Shown: positions 10,873 through 20,147, counted from the first letter of the stretch. The stretch is DNA of 64,000 bases from Hamadaea tsunoensis DSM 44101 (GCF_000428945.1 NZ_AUAX01000026.1:62001-126000); one strand, 5' to 3'. Numbers and translations: made by a program. Notes: generated by a model from the sequence alone, not told the origin.

Positions 10873-12647
10873 CAGGAAACCCCCGCGGTCCGGTCGGCCT
10901 CGGCCAGCTCGGCGATCGACTGCAGCGGGATGTCGGCCGTGTCGCCGATCGCGCTGCCGCTCGGCATCAGGGGCAGCGGCGAGCCGCTCAGCCGGTCACC
11001 GGCCCGAGCCGGGACGGTCAGGCGGAACTGGGCGCCACGGCCCGGTTCGCCCCACGCCTCCAGCCAGCCGCCGTGCAGGCGGGCGTCCTCCAGCGCGATC
11101 GACAGGCCCAGGCCCGTGCCGCCGGTCTGCCGCGCCCGCGAGGGGTCGGCCCGCCAGAACCGGTTGAAGACCAGCTTCTCGTCGCCGGGTTTCAGGCCGA
11201 TGCCGTTGTCCCGGACGGTCACCGCGACGGCCTGGGGGTCGGCGGCCAGCGTCACCACGACCGGGCGGCCCTCCGAGTGCTCGATCGCGTTGCCGACGAG
11301 GTTGCGCAGGATCCGCTCGATGCGGCGGGCGTCCACCTCGGCGACGACCGGGGCCTGCGGCGCGCGTACCTCGACGTCGGCGCCGGCCCGCTCGGCGACC
11401 GAGGCCAGCCGCTCGACCACCCGGTGCACGATCGGCACGAGGTCGGCCGGCTCGGCGTCGAGCATGGCGAACCCGGCGTCGAACCGGCTGATCTCCAGCA
11501 GATCCGACAGCAGGCTCTCGAACCGGTCGAGCTCGTGCTGCAGCAGCTCGGCGCTGCGGGCCACGGCCGGGTCGAACGATTCGCGCTCGCCGTGCAGCAG
11601 GTCGGCCGCCATCCGCACGGTCGTCAGCGGCGTACGCAGTTCATGCGAGACGTCCGAGGTGAACCGCCGTTGCAGCCGGGACATCTCCTCGAGCCGGGTG
11701 ATCTGGCGTTGCAGGTTGGCCGCCATCTGGTTGAACGAGCTGGCCAGCAGGGCGAGGTCGTCCTCACCGACGACGGTCATGCGCTGGTCGAGCAGCCCGG
11801 CCGACAGCCGCTGCGCGGTCCGCGCGGCGATCCGGATCGGCGAGACGACCAGCCGGGTCACGAGCATGACCACGGCCACCAGCAGCACGACCAGCAGCGC
11901 GCCGAGCAGCAGCACCGACGTCCGGAAGTCCTTGCTGACCAGCTCGGCGGTGTCCATCGGCACGAGGTAGTACAGCTCCAGCTGGCCCCAGCGGGTCGCG
12001 ACGGGCGTACCGAAGACCAGGTAGGTGTGCCGGCCCATGGTGACGCCGGTTTCGGATGACGCGATCTGCGCCGACACGATCTGGCTGGCGATGTTCCCCC
12101 GGCCGGCGACCTCATGGCGCAGCTCGGGGGTGATCGCGCCGTTCAGGTTGAGTGACCGGGGCGCGGTCTTGAAGCCGGTGAACAGCCGGGAGTCCGTGGT
12201 CGTCGCCTCGGCCGCCTCCGCCGACATCGCCACGATGACGCCGCCGCCCTGCTCAGGCGTGATCATCAGGCGCGACAGGATGCTCTCGACCTGCGCGTTC
12301 ACCGCCGAACTCGGCACCGTGTAGCCGGTCAGCTGGCCCGTCGCGTACTCCCGGCCGTTGTCCAGCTGGACGCGGACGCTGTCGCGGGCGCCGCGGATCT
12401 GGGCCGAGGTGTTGCGCTCGGCGACCAGCCAGCCGAACCCGCCGACCAGCGCGCCGCAGAGGACCACGGTGATGAGCGCCATCCGCAGCTGCAGCGACCG
12501 GCGCCAGGTGCGGTACGCGACCGTCAGCGGCGGCATCAGCTTCCGGCCGACCGGACCGGCCTTGACCAGCGCCTGCTTGACCGCACGCTTCACCGCACGG
12601 CGGGTGACCAGTGCCGGTGCGGGGGGCGGGGAGGGGGGTGCGCTCAT
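10872..12647 (-). CDS. mtrB: Sensor histidine kinase MtrB
   Basis: The membrane sensor of the MtrAB two-component system, which in actinobacteria coordinates cell-wall homeostasis, division and, in streptomycetes, development and antibiotic production. In 591 residues: TM1 at about 56-76, an extracellular sensor region at about 77-243, TM2 at about 244-266, HAMP at about 267-320, and a HisKA domain with the phosphoacceptor His335 in SDVSHELRTPL. A HATPase domain follows with an N box (RNLVGNAIEHSEG) and a G box (GGTGLGLSIALEDA). The C-terminal tail of about 35 residues is variable. Thirteen bases separate it from mtrA. Confidence 0.97.
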   Translation of the reverse strand: MSAPPSPPPAPALVTRRAVKRAVKQALVKAGPVGRKLMPPLTVAYRTWRRSLQLRMALITVVLCGALVGGFGWLVAERNTSAQIRGARDSVRVQLDNGREYATGQLTGYTVPSSAVNAQVESILSRLMITPEQGGGVIVAMSAEAAEATTTDSRLFTGFKTAPRSLNLNGAITPELRHEVAGRGNIASQIVSAQIASSETGVTMGRHTYLVFGTPVATRWGQLELYYLVPMDTAELVSKDFRTSVLLLGALLVVLLVAVVMLVTRLVVSPIRIAARTAQRLSAGLLDQRMTVVGEDDLALLASSFNQMAANLQRQITRLEEMSRLQRRFTSDVSHELRTPLTTVRMAADLLHGERESFDPAVARSAELLQHELDRFESLLSDLLEISRFDAGFAMLDAEPADLVPIVHRVVERLASVAERAGADVEVRAPQAPVVAEVDARRIERILRNLVGNAIEHSEGRPVVVTLAADPQAVAVTVRDNGIGLKPGDEKLVFNRFWRADPSRARQTGGTGLGLSIALEDARLHGGWLEAWGEPGRGAQFRLTVPARAGDRLSGSPLPLMPSGSAIGDTADIPLQSIAELAEADRTAGVS

Positions 12648-12660
12648 AGGAGTACCCAGG

Positions 12661-13350
12661 CTAGCTGGTACCCGCCTTGTACCCCACCCCGCGAACGGTC
12701 AGGATGATTTCCGGCCGCTCGGGATCGGGTTCGATCTTGGCGCGCAGGCGCTGGACGTGGACGTTGACCAGGCGGGTGTCGGCGGCGTGCCGGTAGCCCC
12801 AGACCTGCTCCAGCAGCACCTCGCGGGTGAAGACCTGGCGCGGCTTGCGGGCCAGCGCCACGAGCAGGTCGAACTCCAGCGGGGTCAGCTTGACCTCCTC
12901 GCCGTCCCGGGTGACCGTGTGGGCCGGAACGTCGATCGAGATCTGGTTGCCGGGCGGGCCGATGGTCAGCATCTCGGGCGTGTTGTCCTCGCCGCGGCGC
13001 AGCCGGGCGCGTACGCGGGCCACGAGCTCCTTCGGCTTGAACGGCTTGACCACGTAGTCGTCGGCGCCGGACTCCAGGCCCAGCACCACGTCCACGGTGT
13101 CGCTCTTCGCCGTGAGCATGACGATCGGGATGCCCGATTCGGCACGGATCGCCCGGCATACGTCGATCCCGCTCATCCCGGGCAGCATGAGGTCGAGCAG
13201 GACGATGTCCGGCCGGGCCTCGCGGAAGGCGGCCAGCGCCCGCTCGCCGTCGGCCACGAAGGCGGGCAGGAAGCCCTCGCTGCGCAGCACGATGCCGAGC
13301 ATCTCGGCAAGGGCGGGATCGTCGTCCACCACTAGAACCCGGGGTCTCAT
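12661..13350 (-). CDS. mtrA: Response regulator MtrA
   Basis: An OmpR/PhoB-type response regulator of 229 residues, essential in M. tuberculosis. The receiver domain has the acidic pocket VVDDD (residues 7-11) and phosphoacceptor Asp53 in IVLLDLMLPG. The switch region is VMLTAKSD and the conserved Lys is in VKPFKPKEL. The C-terminal winged helix spans about residues 130-229, with LTPLEFDLLVALARKPRQVF and the ending TVRGVGYKAG nearly identical to mycobacterial MtrA. The ATG at 13350 gives MRPRVLVVDDD, matching the family; an upstream in-frame start at 13386 would add 12 unrelated residues. It is the first gene of the operon. Confidence 0.98.
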   Translation of the reverse strand: MRPRVLVVDDDPALAEMLGIVLRSEGFLPAFVADGERALAAFREARPDIVLLDLMLPGMSGIDVCRAIRAESGIPIVMLTAKSDTVDVVLGLESGADDYVVKPFKPKELVARVRARLRRGEDNTPEMLTIGPPGNQISIDVPAHTVTRDGEEVKLTPLEFDLLVALARKPRQVFTREVLLEQVWGYRHAADTRLVNVHVQRLRAKIEPDPERPEIILTVRGVGYKAGTS

Positions 13351-13496
13351 GGGGACCAATAATGCACCCTGCCCAGCCCGGCTCACAGCCGCCGTGCGGA
13401 TCTTTAACGGTGACCCGCCGATATTTCCGACAAAGACCCTGAAACACCTCGCACCGCGTCCACACGGGTACGCGGGACGAGCGCGCGCGTGCCACG

Positions 13497-14324
13497 ATGA
13501 CGCGCGTGCCAGCGAGGACCCTTCCCCTGCGGCCGCTGACCGTGGGCGAGCTGCTCGACACGGCGGTCGACGTGACCCGAGGCGCGGCCCGCGTACTGGT
13601 GCCGGTCGCGCTCCTGCTCAGCGTCGCCGAGCAGGCCGTCATGTTCTTCCTGCGGCGGGAGTTCTTCGACGGCGCGGTGCTGCCCGACCCCACCAAGCTC
13701 GTCGGGCCGGCCTGGGGCGCGGTCGCGATCGGTGCCGGGCTGGAATCCCTGATCCTGGCCCTGCTGGGGGTGGTCGCCGGCCGGGCGGCCGCCGCCGCCT
13801 TCGTCGGCCAGGCGCTCCCGGCCCGCTCCGCGTTCCGCCTCGGCGACCTGGCCGGCGCCGTCCTCATCGGGCTGATCGCCGGGATCACCACCGGCACTGT
13901 CACGCTGCTGCCGCTGGGCTGGGTGATCGCGTACCCACTGTTCGGGCTCGCGGTCCCAGCCCTGGTCATCGACCGCCGCGGGGTGTTCGGCGGGCTCGGG
14001 CGCGGGGTCAAGATGCTGTTTCGTACCGGCGGGCGGCCGATCGGCATCCGGCTGCTCGGCTACCTCGGCTGGCTGCCGCTGCGGCTCGCCTTCCTCTTCG
14101 GCGGGCTCGCCGTCGCCGACTTCGTCGGGCTGCGCGGCCACACCGTCCCGCTCCTCGTCGCCGGGGCCTTCACGGCCGTCGCCAACTCCTTCGCGTACGC
14201 CACCCTGGCCGGTCTGGACGCCGTCCTGCACCTGGAGACACGCGTACGCACGGAGGGACTCGACATCGCGCTGAGCCGCACGGCCGCCCCGCTGAGCCCG
14301 GCGCACCTGGCGGTGACGGTGTGA
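13497..14324 (+). CDS. Integral membrane protein, first gene of the MoxR cluster
   Basis: A 275-residue membrane protein with an N-terminal cytosolic lead of LRPLTVGELLDTAVDVTR, the pattern of glycerophosphodiester-phosphodiesterase-type membrane domains and Rv3689/Rv3690-neighbourhood proteins. Hydrophobic segments lie at about residues 35-55, 75-100, 115-145, 148-165, 185-205 and 210-235. No catalytic motif is seen. The ATG at 13497 lacks a clear Shine-Dalgarno site and a GTG three codons later is possible. Its last four bases overlap the next gene (GTGA). It is divergent from mtrA with a 146-base gap, so the MoxR and MtrAB operons share one promoter region. Confidence 0.75.
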   Translation: MTRVPARTLPLRPLTVGELLDTAVDVTRGAARVLVPVALLLSVAEQAVMFFLRREFFDGAVLPDPTKLVGPAWGAVAIGAGLESLILALLGVVAGRAAAAAFVGQALPARSAFRLGDLAGAVLIGLIAGITTGTVTLLPLGWVIAYPLFGLAVPALVIDRRGVFGGLGRGVKMLFRTGGRPIGIRLLGYLGWLPLRLAFLFGGLAVADFVGLRGHTVPLLVAGAFTAVANSFAYATLAGLDAVLHLETRVRTEGLDIALSRTAAPLSPAHLAVTV

Positions 14325-14977
14325 GCCGCACCTGGACCGAGTTCGTGGCGATGCTGTCCGACCTGCTCTCGTTGCCGTTGCTGCTGCTGGTCCTCGTGGC
14401 GGTGACCGCGCTCGTCGCCGCGCTCTGGTACTTCTTCCCCGCCTGGATTCCCCGCCGGGGCTTCTGGCGGCGGCGGGCCCGGTTCCCGCGCTGGCGCCTC
14501 CGCCGGCCCCGGTTGCGGTGGCCGCACTGGCGGCGGCCCCGGTTCCGCTGGCCGGACCTGCGGTTCTGGCGGCGCCGGCGGCGGGCCGCGAAGTCCGGCC
14601 CGGCCACTGTGGAGGAACAGATCGCCGAGCTGATCGCCTCGCCCGACGAGCTGCCGGCCGTGCCCGCCGAGATCTACCTGTCCCTGGCCGACCGGCTCGC
14701 CGCCGAAGGCCGGTACGCCGAGGCGCTCCGCGAACGCTACCGGTCGGCCGTACGCGACCTCGTCCAGAACGGGGTCGTCGAGAACCGTCCGGGGTGGACG
14801 GTCGCGGAACTGGCCGGGGCGGCGGCGACCGCGCGGCCGGCGGTCGGCGTACCGCTGCGGGCGGCGAGTGGCCTGTTCAGCGAGGTCTGGTACGCCGAGC
14901 ACGCCGCCACCGCCGAGCACGACGACCGGATGCGGGATTACGCCCACGACGTCCACGAGCGGCTGGTGAACCGATGA
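14321..14977 (+). CDS. DUF4129 domain membrane protein
   Basis: A 218-residue protein with one transmembrane segment at about residues 13-40 (LLSLPLLLLVLVAVTALVAA) followed by a strikingly Arg/Trp/Pro-rich juxtamembrane stretch (about 42-90) made of repeated RWPxRxRRPRxRWP-like units. The DUF4129 region is at about residues 105-180 and includes LSLADRLAAEGRYAEALRERY and WTVAEL. DUF4129 proteins accompany MoxR ATPases and DUF58 proteins in actinobacteria. Translation starts at GTG 14321 inside the preceding stop, and the stop overlaps the next ATG. The basic stretch may bind acidic lipid or cell-wall polymers; that is inference. Confidence 0.8.
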   Translation: MSRTWTEFVAMLSDLLSLPLLLLVLVAVTALVAALWYFFPAWIPRRGFWRRRARFPRWRLRRPRLRWPHWRRPRFRWPDLRFWRRRRRAAKSGPATVEEQIAELIASPDELPAVPAEIYLSLADRLAAEGRYAEALRERYRSAVRDLVQNGVVENRPGWTVAELAGAAATARPAVGVPLRAASGLFSEVWYAEHAATAEHDDRMRDYAHDVHERLVNR

Positions 14978-16392
14978 CCGCCACGGTGACCACGACAGCG
15001 ACCGCGGCCCCCGCACCCCCGGCGGCCGAAACGCCGACGCCGAAGCGACGCCGCCGGCGGCACCGGGTCGTCATCCCCTTCTCGGTGCTGTTCCTGCTCG
15101 TCGCCGGAACGATCGTGCTGCACGCCCTGAACGAGCCGGACCGGACCGACCTGTCCTTCCTCTCCCCCGGCAGCACCGCGCCGCTCGGCTCGTCGAAGCT
15201 GGCGGACCGGTTGCGCGCCAACGGAATCACCGTCGAACGGCAGACCAGCACGTCGGACGCGCTGGTGTCGGCGTACAAGGGGGACGCGACGCTGTTCGTG
15301 CCCGCGCCGGAACTGATGCCCACCGGCTACCTCACCATGCTGAGCCTTCTGCCCACCGGTACGCGGGTCGTCCTGGTCGAACCGGGCACCGACGAGCTGA
15401 ACCGGGCGGACGCACCGGTCGTCGCGAGCGGTCGCCGATGGGCGTCGGCCGTGATGGATCGCGACGACGACACGGCCGGCGGGTGCGAGATCGACCTCGT
15501 CGACCGGGCCGGCCCCGCCGCCGCGTTGCGCACCGCGTACGCGCCGGGGGCGGACGTGACGGACTTCCGCTCCTGCTACGGCGGCGGCCTGGCCTCGGTC
15601 GGCTGGCAGTCGACCGAGCTGACCGTGGCCGGCAGCGTCGACCCGTTCCGCAACGACCGCATCGACGAGGTGGACAACTCGGCGTTCGCCGTCGGCCTGC
15701 TGTCGGGCCACTCCCGGGTCGTGTGGCTGGACGTCCACCGGCGCGAGGCCGGGCCCCAGGTGGACCCGAACGCGTCGGCGGGGGAAGGCGTACCCCCGTC
15801 GCTGGCTCCCGGCGGGGACGGCACCGGCACGGGCGACGGCGGCGGCTCCGGCCAGGGCGACGGCGGCAGCGGGTCGAACGGTGGCGGCGGCTCCGGCGGG
15901 TCGGACGACGACCAGGCCTCGGGCGCCGACCAGCCGCCCATCTGGACCCTGTTCCCCGCCGGGCTCTGGGCGACCCTCACGGGCCTGCTGTTGCTGGGGC
16001 TTCTGCTGGCGCTGTGGCGCGGGCGGCGGCTGGGGCCGCCGGTCGCCGAGCCGATCCCGTTCGCGGTCAAGGGCGCCGAGACGGTGCTCGGCCGCGCGCG
16101 GCTCTACCGGCGGGCGGGCGCCGTCCTGACCGGATCACAGACCCTGCGCCGCGAGACCGGACCGAGGATCGCGGCGGCGCTGGGCCTCCCGCCGACCGCC
16201 GACGCGGACACGCTGGCCCGGGCGATCGCCGCCCGGCACGGCGGCGATCCCGCGGAATACCTGGCGGTCCTGGCGGACGACCTGCCCAAGAAGGACGCCG
16301 AGCTGGTCGAGCTGGCCCGCGCCCTGGACAGCCTGCTGACGCTGGTCAGCACTCCGACGTACGACCCCGAACGAGGAGACACCCGTGGTTGA
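14974..16392 (+). CDS. DUF4350 domain membrane protein
   Basis: A 472-residue protein with a cytosolic Pro/Arg-rich lead, TM1 at about residues 31-50 (IPFSVLFLLVAGTIVLHAL), a large extracytoplasmic DUF4350 domain at about 60-255, a Gly/Ser-rich linker at about 270-315 that contains many GDGGGSG-type units, TM2 at about 325-347, and a cytosolic tail. The domain has a fold related to glutamine amidotransferase-like and Bat-type proteins and shows the opening DRLRANGITVERQTSTSDAL pattern, without a visible catalytic triad. Start and stop overlap both neighbours by 4 and 8 bases. It corresponds by order to Rv3691 of the moxR2 locus. Confidence 0.8.
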   Translation: MTATVTTTATAAPAPPAAETPTPKRRRRRHRVVIPFSVLFLLVAGTIVLHALNEPDRTDLSFLSPGSTAPLGSSKLADRLRANGITVERQTSTSDALVSAYKGDATLFVPAPELMPTGYLTMLSLLPTGTRVVLVEPGTDELNRADAPVVASGRRWASAVMDRDDDTAGGCEIDLVDRAGPAAALRTAYAPGADVTDFRSCYGGGLASVGWQSTELTVAGSVDPFRNDRIDEVDNSAFAVGLLSGHSRVVWLDVHRREAGPQVDPNASAGEGVPPSLAPGGDGTGTGDGGGSGQGDGGSGSNGGGGSGGSDDDQASGADQPPIWTLFPAGLWATLTGLLLLGLLLALWRGRRLGPPVAEPIPFAVKGAETVLGRARLYRRAGAVLTGSQTLRRETGPRIAAALGLPPTADADTLARAIAARHGGDPAEYLAVLADDLPKKDAELVELARALDSLLTLVSTPTYDPERGDTRG

Positions 16393-17380
16393 GCTCACCC
16401 CCGACGTCGACGCGGCCCGCATCGACGAGGACCAGGCCGCGAGGGCGGCCTTCGACCGGCTGCGCCTGGAGGTGGCCAAGGCGGTCGTCGGCCAGGACGG
16501 CGTGGTCGCCGGGCTCGCGATCGCCCTGCTCTGCCAGGGACACGTGCTGCTCGAAGGCCCGCCCGGGGTGGCCAAGACGCTGCTCGTACGGGCGTTCTCG
16601 GCCGCGCTGTCGCTGGACATGAAGCGGGTGCAGTTCACCCCCGACCTCATGCCCGGCGATGTCACCGGCTCGCTCATCTACGACCCGCGCGGCGCCAACT
16701 TCCAGTTCCGCGAGGGCCCGGTGTTCACGAACCTGCTGCTCGCCGACGAGATCAACCGGACGCCGCCCAAGACGCAGGCCGCGCTGCTGGAGGTCATGGA
16801 GGAGCGGCAGGTCTCGGTGGACGGCGTCGCCCGGCGGCTGCCCGAGCCGTTCCTGGTCGCCGCCACCCAGAACCCGATCGAGCACGAGGGCACGTACCCG
16901 CTGCCGGAGGCGCAGCTCGACCGGTTCCTGCTCAAGCTGACCGTCCCGCTGCCCAGCCGCGACGAGGAGCTCGGCGTCGTGCGCAACCACCACGTCGGCT
17001 TCGACCCGCGCGACCTGCGCGCCGCCGGGATCGGCCCGGTCGCTGGCCCGGCCGAGCTGATGCTCGCCCGCGAGCAGGTCCGCAAGGTGACCGTGGCCGA
17101 CGGGGTGCTCGCGTACCTGGTCGACCTGTGCCGGGCCACCCGCACCACGCCCAGCGTCGAGCTCGGCGCCTCCCCGCGCGGCGCCACGAGCCTGCTCAAC
17201 ACCAGCAAGGCGTGGGCCTGGCTGGCCGGCCGGCAGTTCGTCACGCCCGACGATGTGAAGATCATGGCCCGGCCGACGCTGCGGCATCGGCTGCGGCTGC
17301 GCCCCGAGGCCGAGCTGGAAGGCGTCACCCCGGACGCAGTGCTGGACACCGTGCTGGCCGGCGTACCGACGCCGCGATGA
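16385..17380 (+). CDS. moxR: MoxR-type AAA+ ATPase
   Basis: A 331-residue MoxR-family AAA+ ATPase, thought to act as a chaperone that matures or remodels partner proteins containing von Willebrand A folds. Walker A is LEGPPGVAKTLLVRAF (about residues 57-72) and Walker B is NLLLADEINRTPP (about 116-128). The sensor 1 region is VAATQNPIEHEGTYPLPEAQ and the arginine-finger/lid region follows (LDRFLLKL). The GTG start is inside the DUF4350 gene (8-base overlap). It is directly coupled to the DUF58 gene, the standard partner. Length and motif order are typical for the family. Confidence 0.95.
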   Translation: MVELTPDVDAARIDEDQAARAAFDRLRLEVAKAVVGQDGVVAGLAIALLCQGHVLLEGPPGVAKTLLVRAFSAALSLDMKRVQFTPDLMPGDVTGSLIYDPRGANFQFREGPVFTNLLLADEINRTPPKTQAALLEVMEERQVSVDGVARRLPEPFLVAATQNPIEHEGTYPLPEAQLDRFLLKLTVPLPSRDEELGVVRNHHVGFDPRDLRAAGIGPVAGPAELMLAREQVRKVTVADGVLAYLVDLCRATRTTPSVELGASPRGATSLLNTSKAWAWLAGRQFVTPDDVKIMARPTLRHRLRLRPEAELEGVTPDAVLDTVLAGVPTPR

Positions 17381-18690
17381 TCACCTGGAAGCCGGCCCTG
17401 CTGTTCGCCGCGGGGCTGCTCACCGTCTGGTGGTTGCCCTGGCCTTGGCTCGCGCTGCTCATTCTGATCGGCCTGGTCGCCCTCGTCAGCCTTGGCGACC
17501 TGATCGCCACGCCCAGCCCCGCCGCCCTCACCCTCAGCCGGTCGGGCGCCAAGGTCGTGCGGCTCGGCGAGGACGCCGTCGTGGACCTGCTCGTGCACAA
17601 CCCCACGCCGTACGCGTACAAGCTGCGGGTCCGGGACGCCTGGGTGCCCTCGGCGGGACAGGCCGCGTACGCGGAGACGGTCGAGCTGGAGCCGGGCGCG
17701 ACGGTGACTCTGCCGGCGAGGCTGCACCCCACCCGCCGGGGCGACCGACCGGCGGTACGCGTGACGTTGCGGGCCTACGGGCCGTGGTCCTTCGCCTTCA
17801 AGCAGGTACGCCACGCCCGCGCCGACGCGATGACGCCACAGTGGACACTGCGGGTGCTGCCGCGCTTCGACTCCCGCCGCCACCTGCCGGAGAAGCTGTC
17901 CAAACTGCGCACGGTCGAGGGCGCGACCGCCATCCGCGGCCGGGGACAGGGCACCGAGTTCGACGCGCTGCGCGAGTACGTGGTCGGCGACGACGTCCGG
18001 TCGATCGACTGGCGGGCGACCGCGCGGCGCAACGACGTCGTCGTGCGGACCTGGCGGCCGGAGCGGTCCCGGCGGGTCGTCTGCGTCCTCGACAGCGGTC
18101 GCACCAGCGCCGTACGCGTCGGCGACGTGCCCCGGCTCGACCACGCGATCGACGCCGCGCTCCTGCTGGCGGCCGTTGCCGAGAAGGCCGGCGACCAGGT
18201 CGACCTCATCGTCGCGGACGAACGCGTCCGGGCCACGGTCACGCGTACGGCCGGCCGGGCGCTGCTGACCCGGCTCGTGGACGCGCTCGCCCCGGTGCAC
18301 CCGGCCACCGCCGAGACCGACTTCGAACTCATCGCCAGCGAGATCCTGCGTACCGAGCGCAAGCGCAGCCTGGTCGTGCTGTTCACCGCGCTGGAACCGG
18401 GCGCGCTCGGCGAAGGCCTGCTGCCCGTGCTGCCCCGGCTCGCCGCGCGGCACACCGTGCTGGTCGCGGCCGTCCACGATCCGATCATCGGCGAGCTGAT
18501 CGAGACGCCGCCCACCGACGCGTCCGCCGTCTACCGCCGGGTCGCCGGGCTGCGCGCCCGCGAAGACCGGTCGCTGGTCGTGCGGTCGTTGTCACGGCAC
18601 GGCGTACGCGTCCTCGACGCGGCCGCGGACCGGTTCGCGTCCGAGGTGACCGACGTCTACCTGGACCTCAAAGCCACCGGCCGCCTCTGA
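17377..18690 (+). CDS. DUF58 domain-containing protein (MoxR partner)
   Basis: A 437-residue membrane-anchored protein with two N-terminal transmembrane segments in residues 5-45 (LLFAAGLLTVWWLPWPWLAL). A beta-rich domain follows at about 55-165, then the DUF58 signature RGRGQGTEFDALREYVVGDD and RSIDWRATARRNDVVVR at about 187-225. A von Willebrand A-like region follows at about 235-420 with VCVLDSGRTS in the MIDAS position, where the usual DxSxS reads DSGRT, so metal binding is uncertain. Translation is coupled to moxR (ATGA). DUF58 proteins are the presumed clients of MoxR. It ends the plus-strand operon before a GC-rich tract and a long palindrome. Confidence 0.9.
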   Translation: MITWKPALLFAAGLLTVWWLPWPWLALLILIGLVALVSLGDLIATPSPAALTLSRSGAKVVRLGEDAVVDLLVHNPTPYAYKLRVRDAWVPSAGQAAYAETVELEPGATVTLPARLHPTRRGDRPAVRVTLRAYGPWSFAFKQVRHARADAMTPQWTLRVLPRFDSRRHLPEKLSKLRTVEGATAIRGRGQGTEFDALREYVVGDDVRSIDWRATARRNDVVVRTWRPERSRRVVCVLDSGRTSAVRVGDVPRLDHAIDAALLLAAVAEKAGDQVDLIVADERVRATVTRTAGRALLTRLVDALAPVHPATAETDFELIASEILRTERKRSLVVLFTALEPGALGEGLLPVLPRLAARHTVLVAAVHDPIIGELIETPPTDASAVYRRVAGLRAREDRSLVVRSLSRHGVRVLDAAADRFASEVTDVYLDLKATGRL

Positions 18691-18753
18691 CCATCGTGTC
18701 GCCCCGGCCCCGCCCCGCCCCGCCCTGCCCCGGCGCGGCCCGGCCCGGCCCGG

Positions 18754-18840
18754 CCCCAAGATCCCGTTTGGATCAGGTTTTTCACCCGAATCTTGGTCCA
18801 TGATTCGGGTGATTTCCCTGATCCAAACAGGATCTTGGGG
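18754..18840. repeat. 87-base imperfect palindrome with AAGATC ends
   Basis: CCCCAAGATCC at 18754 pairs with GGATCTTGGGG ending at 18840. Inside are the further arms GTTTGGATCAGG with CTGATCCAAAC, and TCACCCGAAT with ATTCGGGTGA, around a short loop at 18791-18801. A third copy of GATCTTGGGG lies just outside, at 18849-18858. It sits between two convergent genes, so it can act as a terminator. Its length and inexact nested arms look more like a small mobile or REP-type repeat. A relative occurs at 27473-27621. Confidence 0.75.
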
Positions 18841-18894
18841 TCGGGCGGGATCTTGGGGCGAGGGCTGGACTGGGCTTGGGGCTGAGCGGGTGTC

Positions 18895-20085
18895 TCAGTG
18901 GGTTTCGAGGGCGTCGCGGAGGGTGAGCAGTTCGGCCGCCGCCTTGTCGGCCCGGCGGTCACCGAAGATCAGCAACGCGACGCTGCCGTGGTCGGCCCAG
19001 CCGCACAGCGTGTCCACGATGCTCTCGCCGTGGTGCTCGACGCACAGGACGACACCGCCCTGCGTACCGGCGTCGAACTTGTCCGGGTCGGTGAACGTGA
19101 ACGACTGGGCGTAGCCCATCACCTGCCGCAGCGTCGTCTCGGGCTGGAAGACGTAGCCCGTGCCGACCGCGATCGCGATGTTGTCCGACAGGTGCCCCGA
19201 CGGCCGCCGGTACGCGGTCGCCTGCACCTTGTCGAAGGTGCCCAGATCGGTCAGCAGCCCCTCGATGTCCACACCGGACGGTGACATCCCGGAGTTGGTG
19301 TTGAAGTAGCCGGGCATCTCGGTCGGGAAGCCCACCGCGGCCGGGTACCCCTTGGTCAACGAGGTGTACGCCCACACGCCGACCCCGCCGCACACGAGCA
19401 GCAGTACCACCGCGAAGATGCCCAGCTGCAGCCAGATCGACCGGCGCTTCTTCGGCGTACCAGGCGTACCGGGCGTACCGGGGGTCACGGCCTGCGGCTG
19501 ACCCGCCTGCGGATAGCCGGTCTGCGGGTAGCCCGCCTGCGGATATCCCGGCTGCGGATATCCCGGCTGGGCATAACCGGGCTGGGCGTAACCGGGCTGG
19601 GGATATCCCGCCTGCGGATAGCCGGCCTGCGGGTAGCCGTAGGGCGCCTGCGGGTACGGCTGCCCCGGATACGGCTGACCCGGATATGCCTGTCCCGGGT
19701 AGGGCTGCGCCGGGTACGCCTGTCCGGGATAGACCGGCGCCGGGTACGCCTGGCCCGGATACTGTGCGGGATAAGGGTTCTGGTAGCCCGGCGGGTAGGC
19801 GTACTGCCCGGCAGCGGGCTGGTCGACGGCGGACGGCTCCGGCGGCGTTGCCGGCCCGCTCTGCTGCGACTCGGCGGCGGAAGGCTGCGCCCCAGGAAGC
19901 TCCGCCTCGGGCACGGCGGGCTGCTCTCCCTGCGAGGGAAGCTCCGCCTCCGGCGAGGAAGGCTGCTCTCCAGGCGCGGAAGGTTCGGCCTCGGGCGAGG
20001 AGGGCTGCGACTCGGGCAGGGGAACCGCCGGGGACGGCGATTCGGGCTGCGGAGCCGGGGACTGCCAGGGATCGGGCTGCGACAC
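18895..20085 (-). CDS. Pro/Gly/Tyr/Gln-rich membrane-anchored protein
   Basis: A 396-residue protein of unknown function in three parts. Residues 1-95 are a Pro/Ser/Glu-rich region with [14 protein letters not shown]-type repeats. Residues about 96-215 are a low-complexity tract of [10 protein letters not shown] and [11 protein letters not shown] repeats. Then come a short basic KKRRS stretch, one transmembrane helix (about residues 228-250, [19 protein letters not shown]) and a globular C-terminal domain of about 145 residues outside the cell. The C-terminal domain contains [19 protein letters not shown] and two cysteines (VLCVEH, TLCGW) that may form a disulfide. Start at GTG 20085. It follows the SpoIIM-like gene by 62 bases and belongs to the MoxR/SpoIIM/RDD cluster. 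Confidence 0.8.
   Translation of the reverse strand: MSQPDPWQSPAPQPESPSPAVPLPESQPSSPEAEPSAPGEQPSSPEAELPSQGEQPAVPEAELPGAQPSAAESQQSGPATPPEPSAVDQPAAGQYAYPPGYQNPYPAQYPGQAYPAPVYPGQAYPAQPYPGQAYPGQPYPGQPYPQAPYGYPQAGYPQAGYPQPGYAQPGYAQPGYPQPGYPQAGYPQTGYPQAGQPQAVTPGTPGTPGTPKKRRSIWLQLGIFAVVLLLVCGGVGVWAYTSLTKGYPAAVGFPTEMPGYFNTNSGMSPSGVDIEGLLTDLGTFDKVQATAYRRPSGHLSDNIAIAVGTGYVFQPETTLRQVMGYAQSFTFTDPDKFDAGTQGGVVLCVEHHGESIVDTLCGWADHGSVALLIFGDRRADKAAAELLTLRDALETH
19486..19800. repeat. Coding repeats for the YPQAGYPQ / YPGQ tract
   Basis: Short imperfect tandem units of 12-21 bases, for example TATCCCGGCTGCGG, GTAGCCCGCCTGCGG and GGATACGGCTGCCC, encode the low-complexity tract of the preceding gene. Expansion and contraction by slippage is likely. 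Confidence 0.7.
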
Positions 20086-20147
20086 GAGCGTGAGAGTAGC
20101 CGTCGCGGCGCGTTCGCGGAGCCCCCCGATCCCGCCGGACCGCCGGA

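Noticed and set aside
18691-18757. CCCCGGCCCCG tract after the DUF58 gene as a simple repeat of interest
   Set aside because: Plain GC-rich low complexity next to the palindrome; no periodic unit could be defined.
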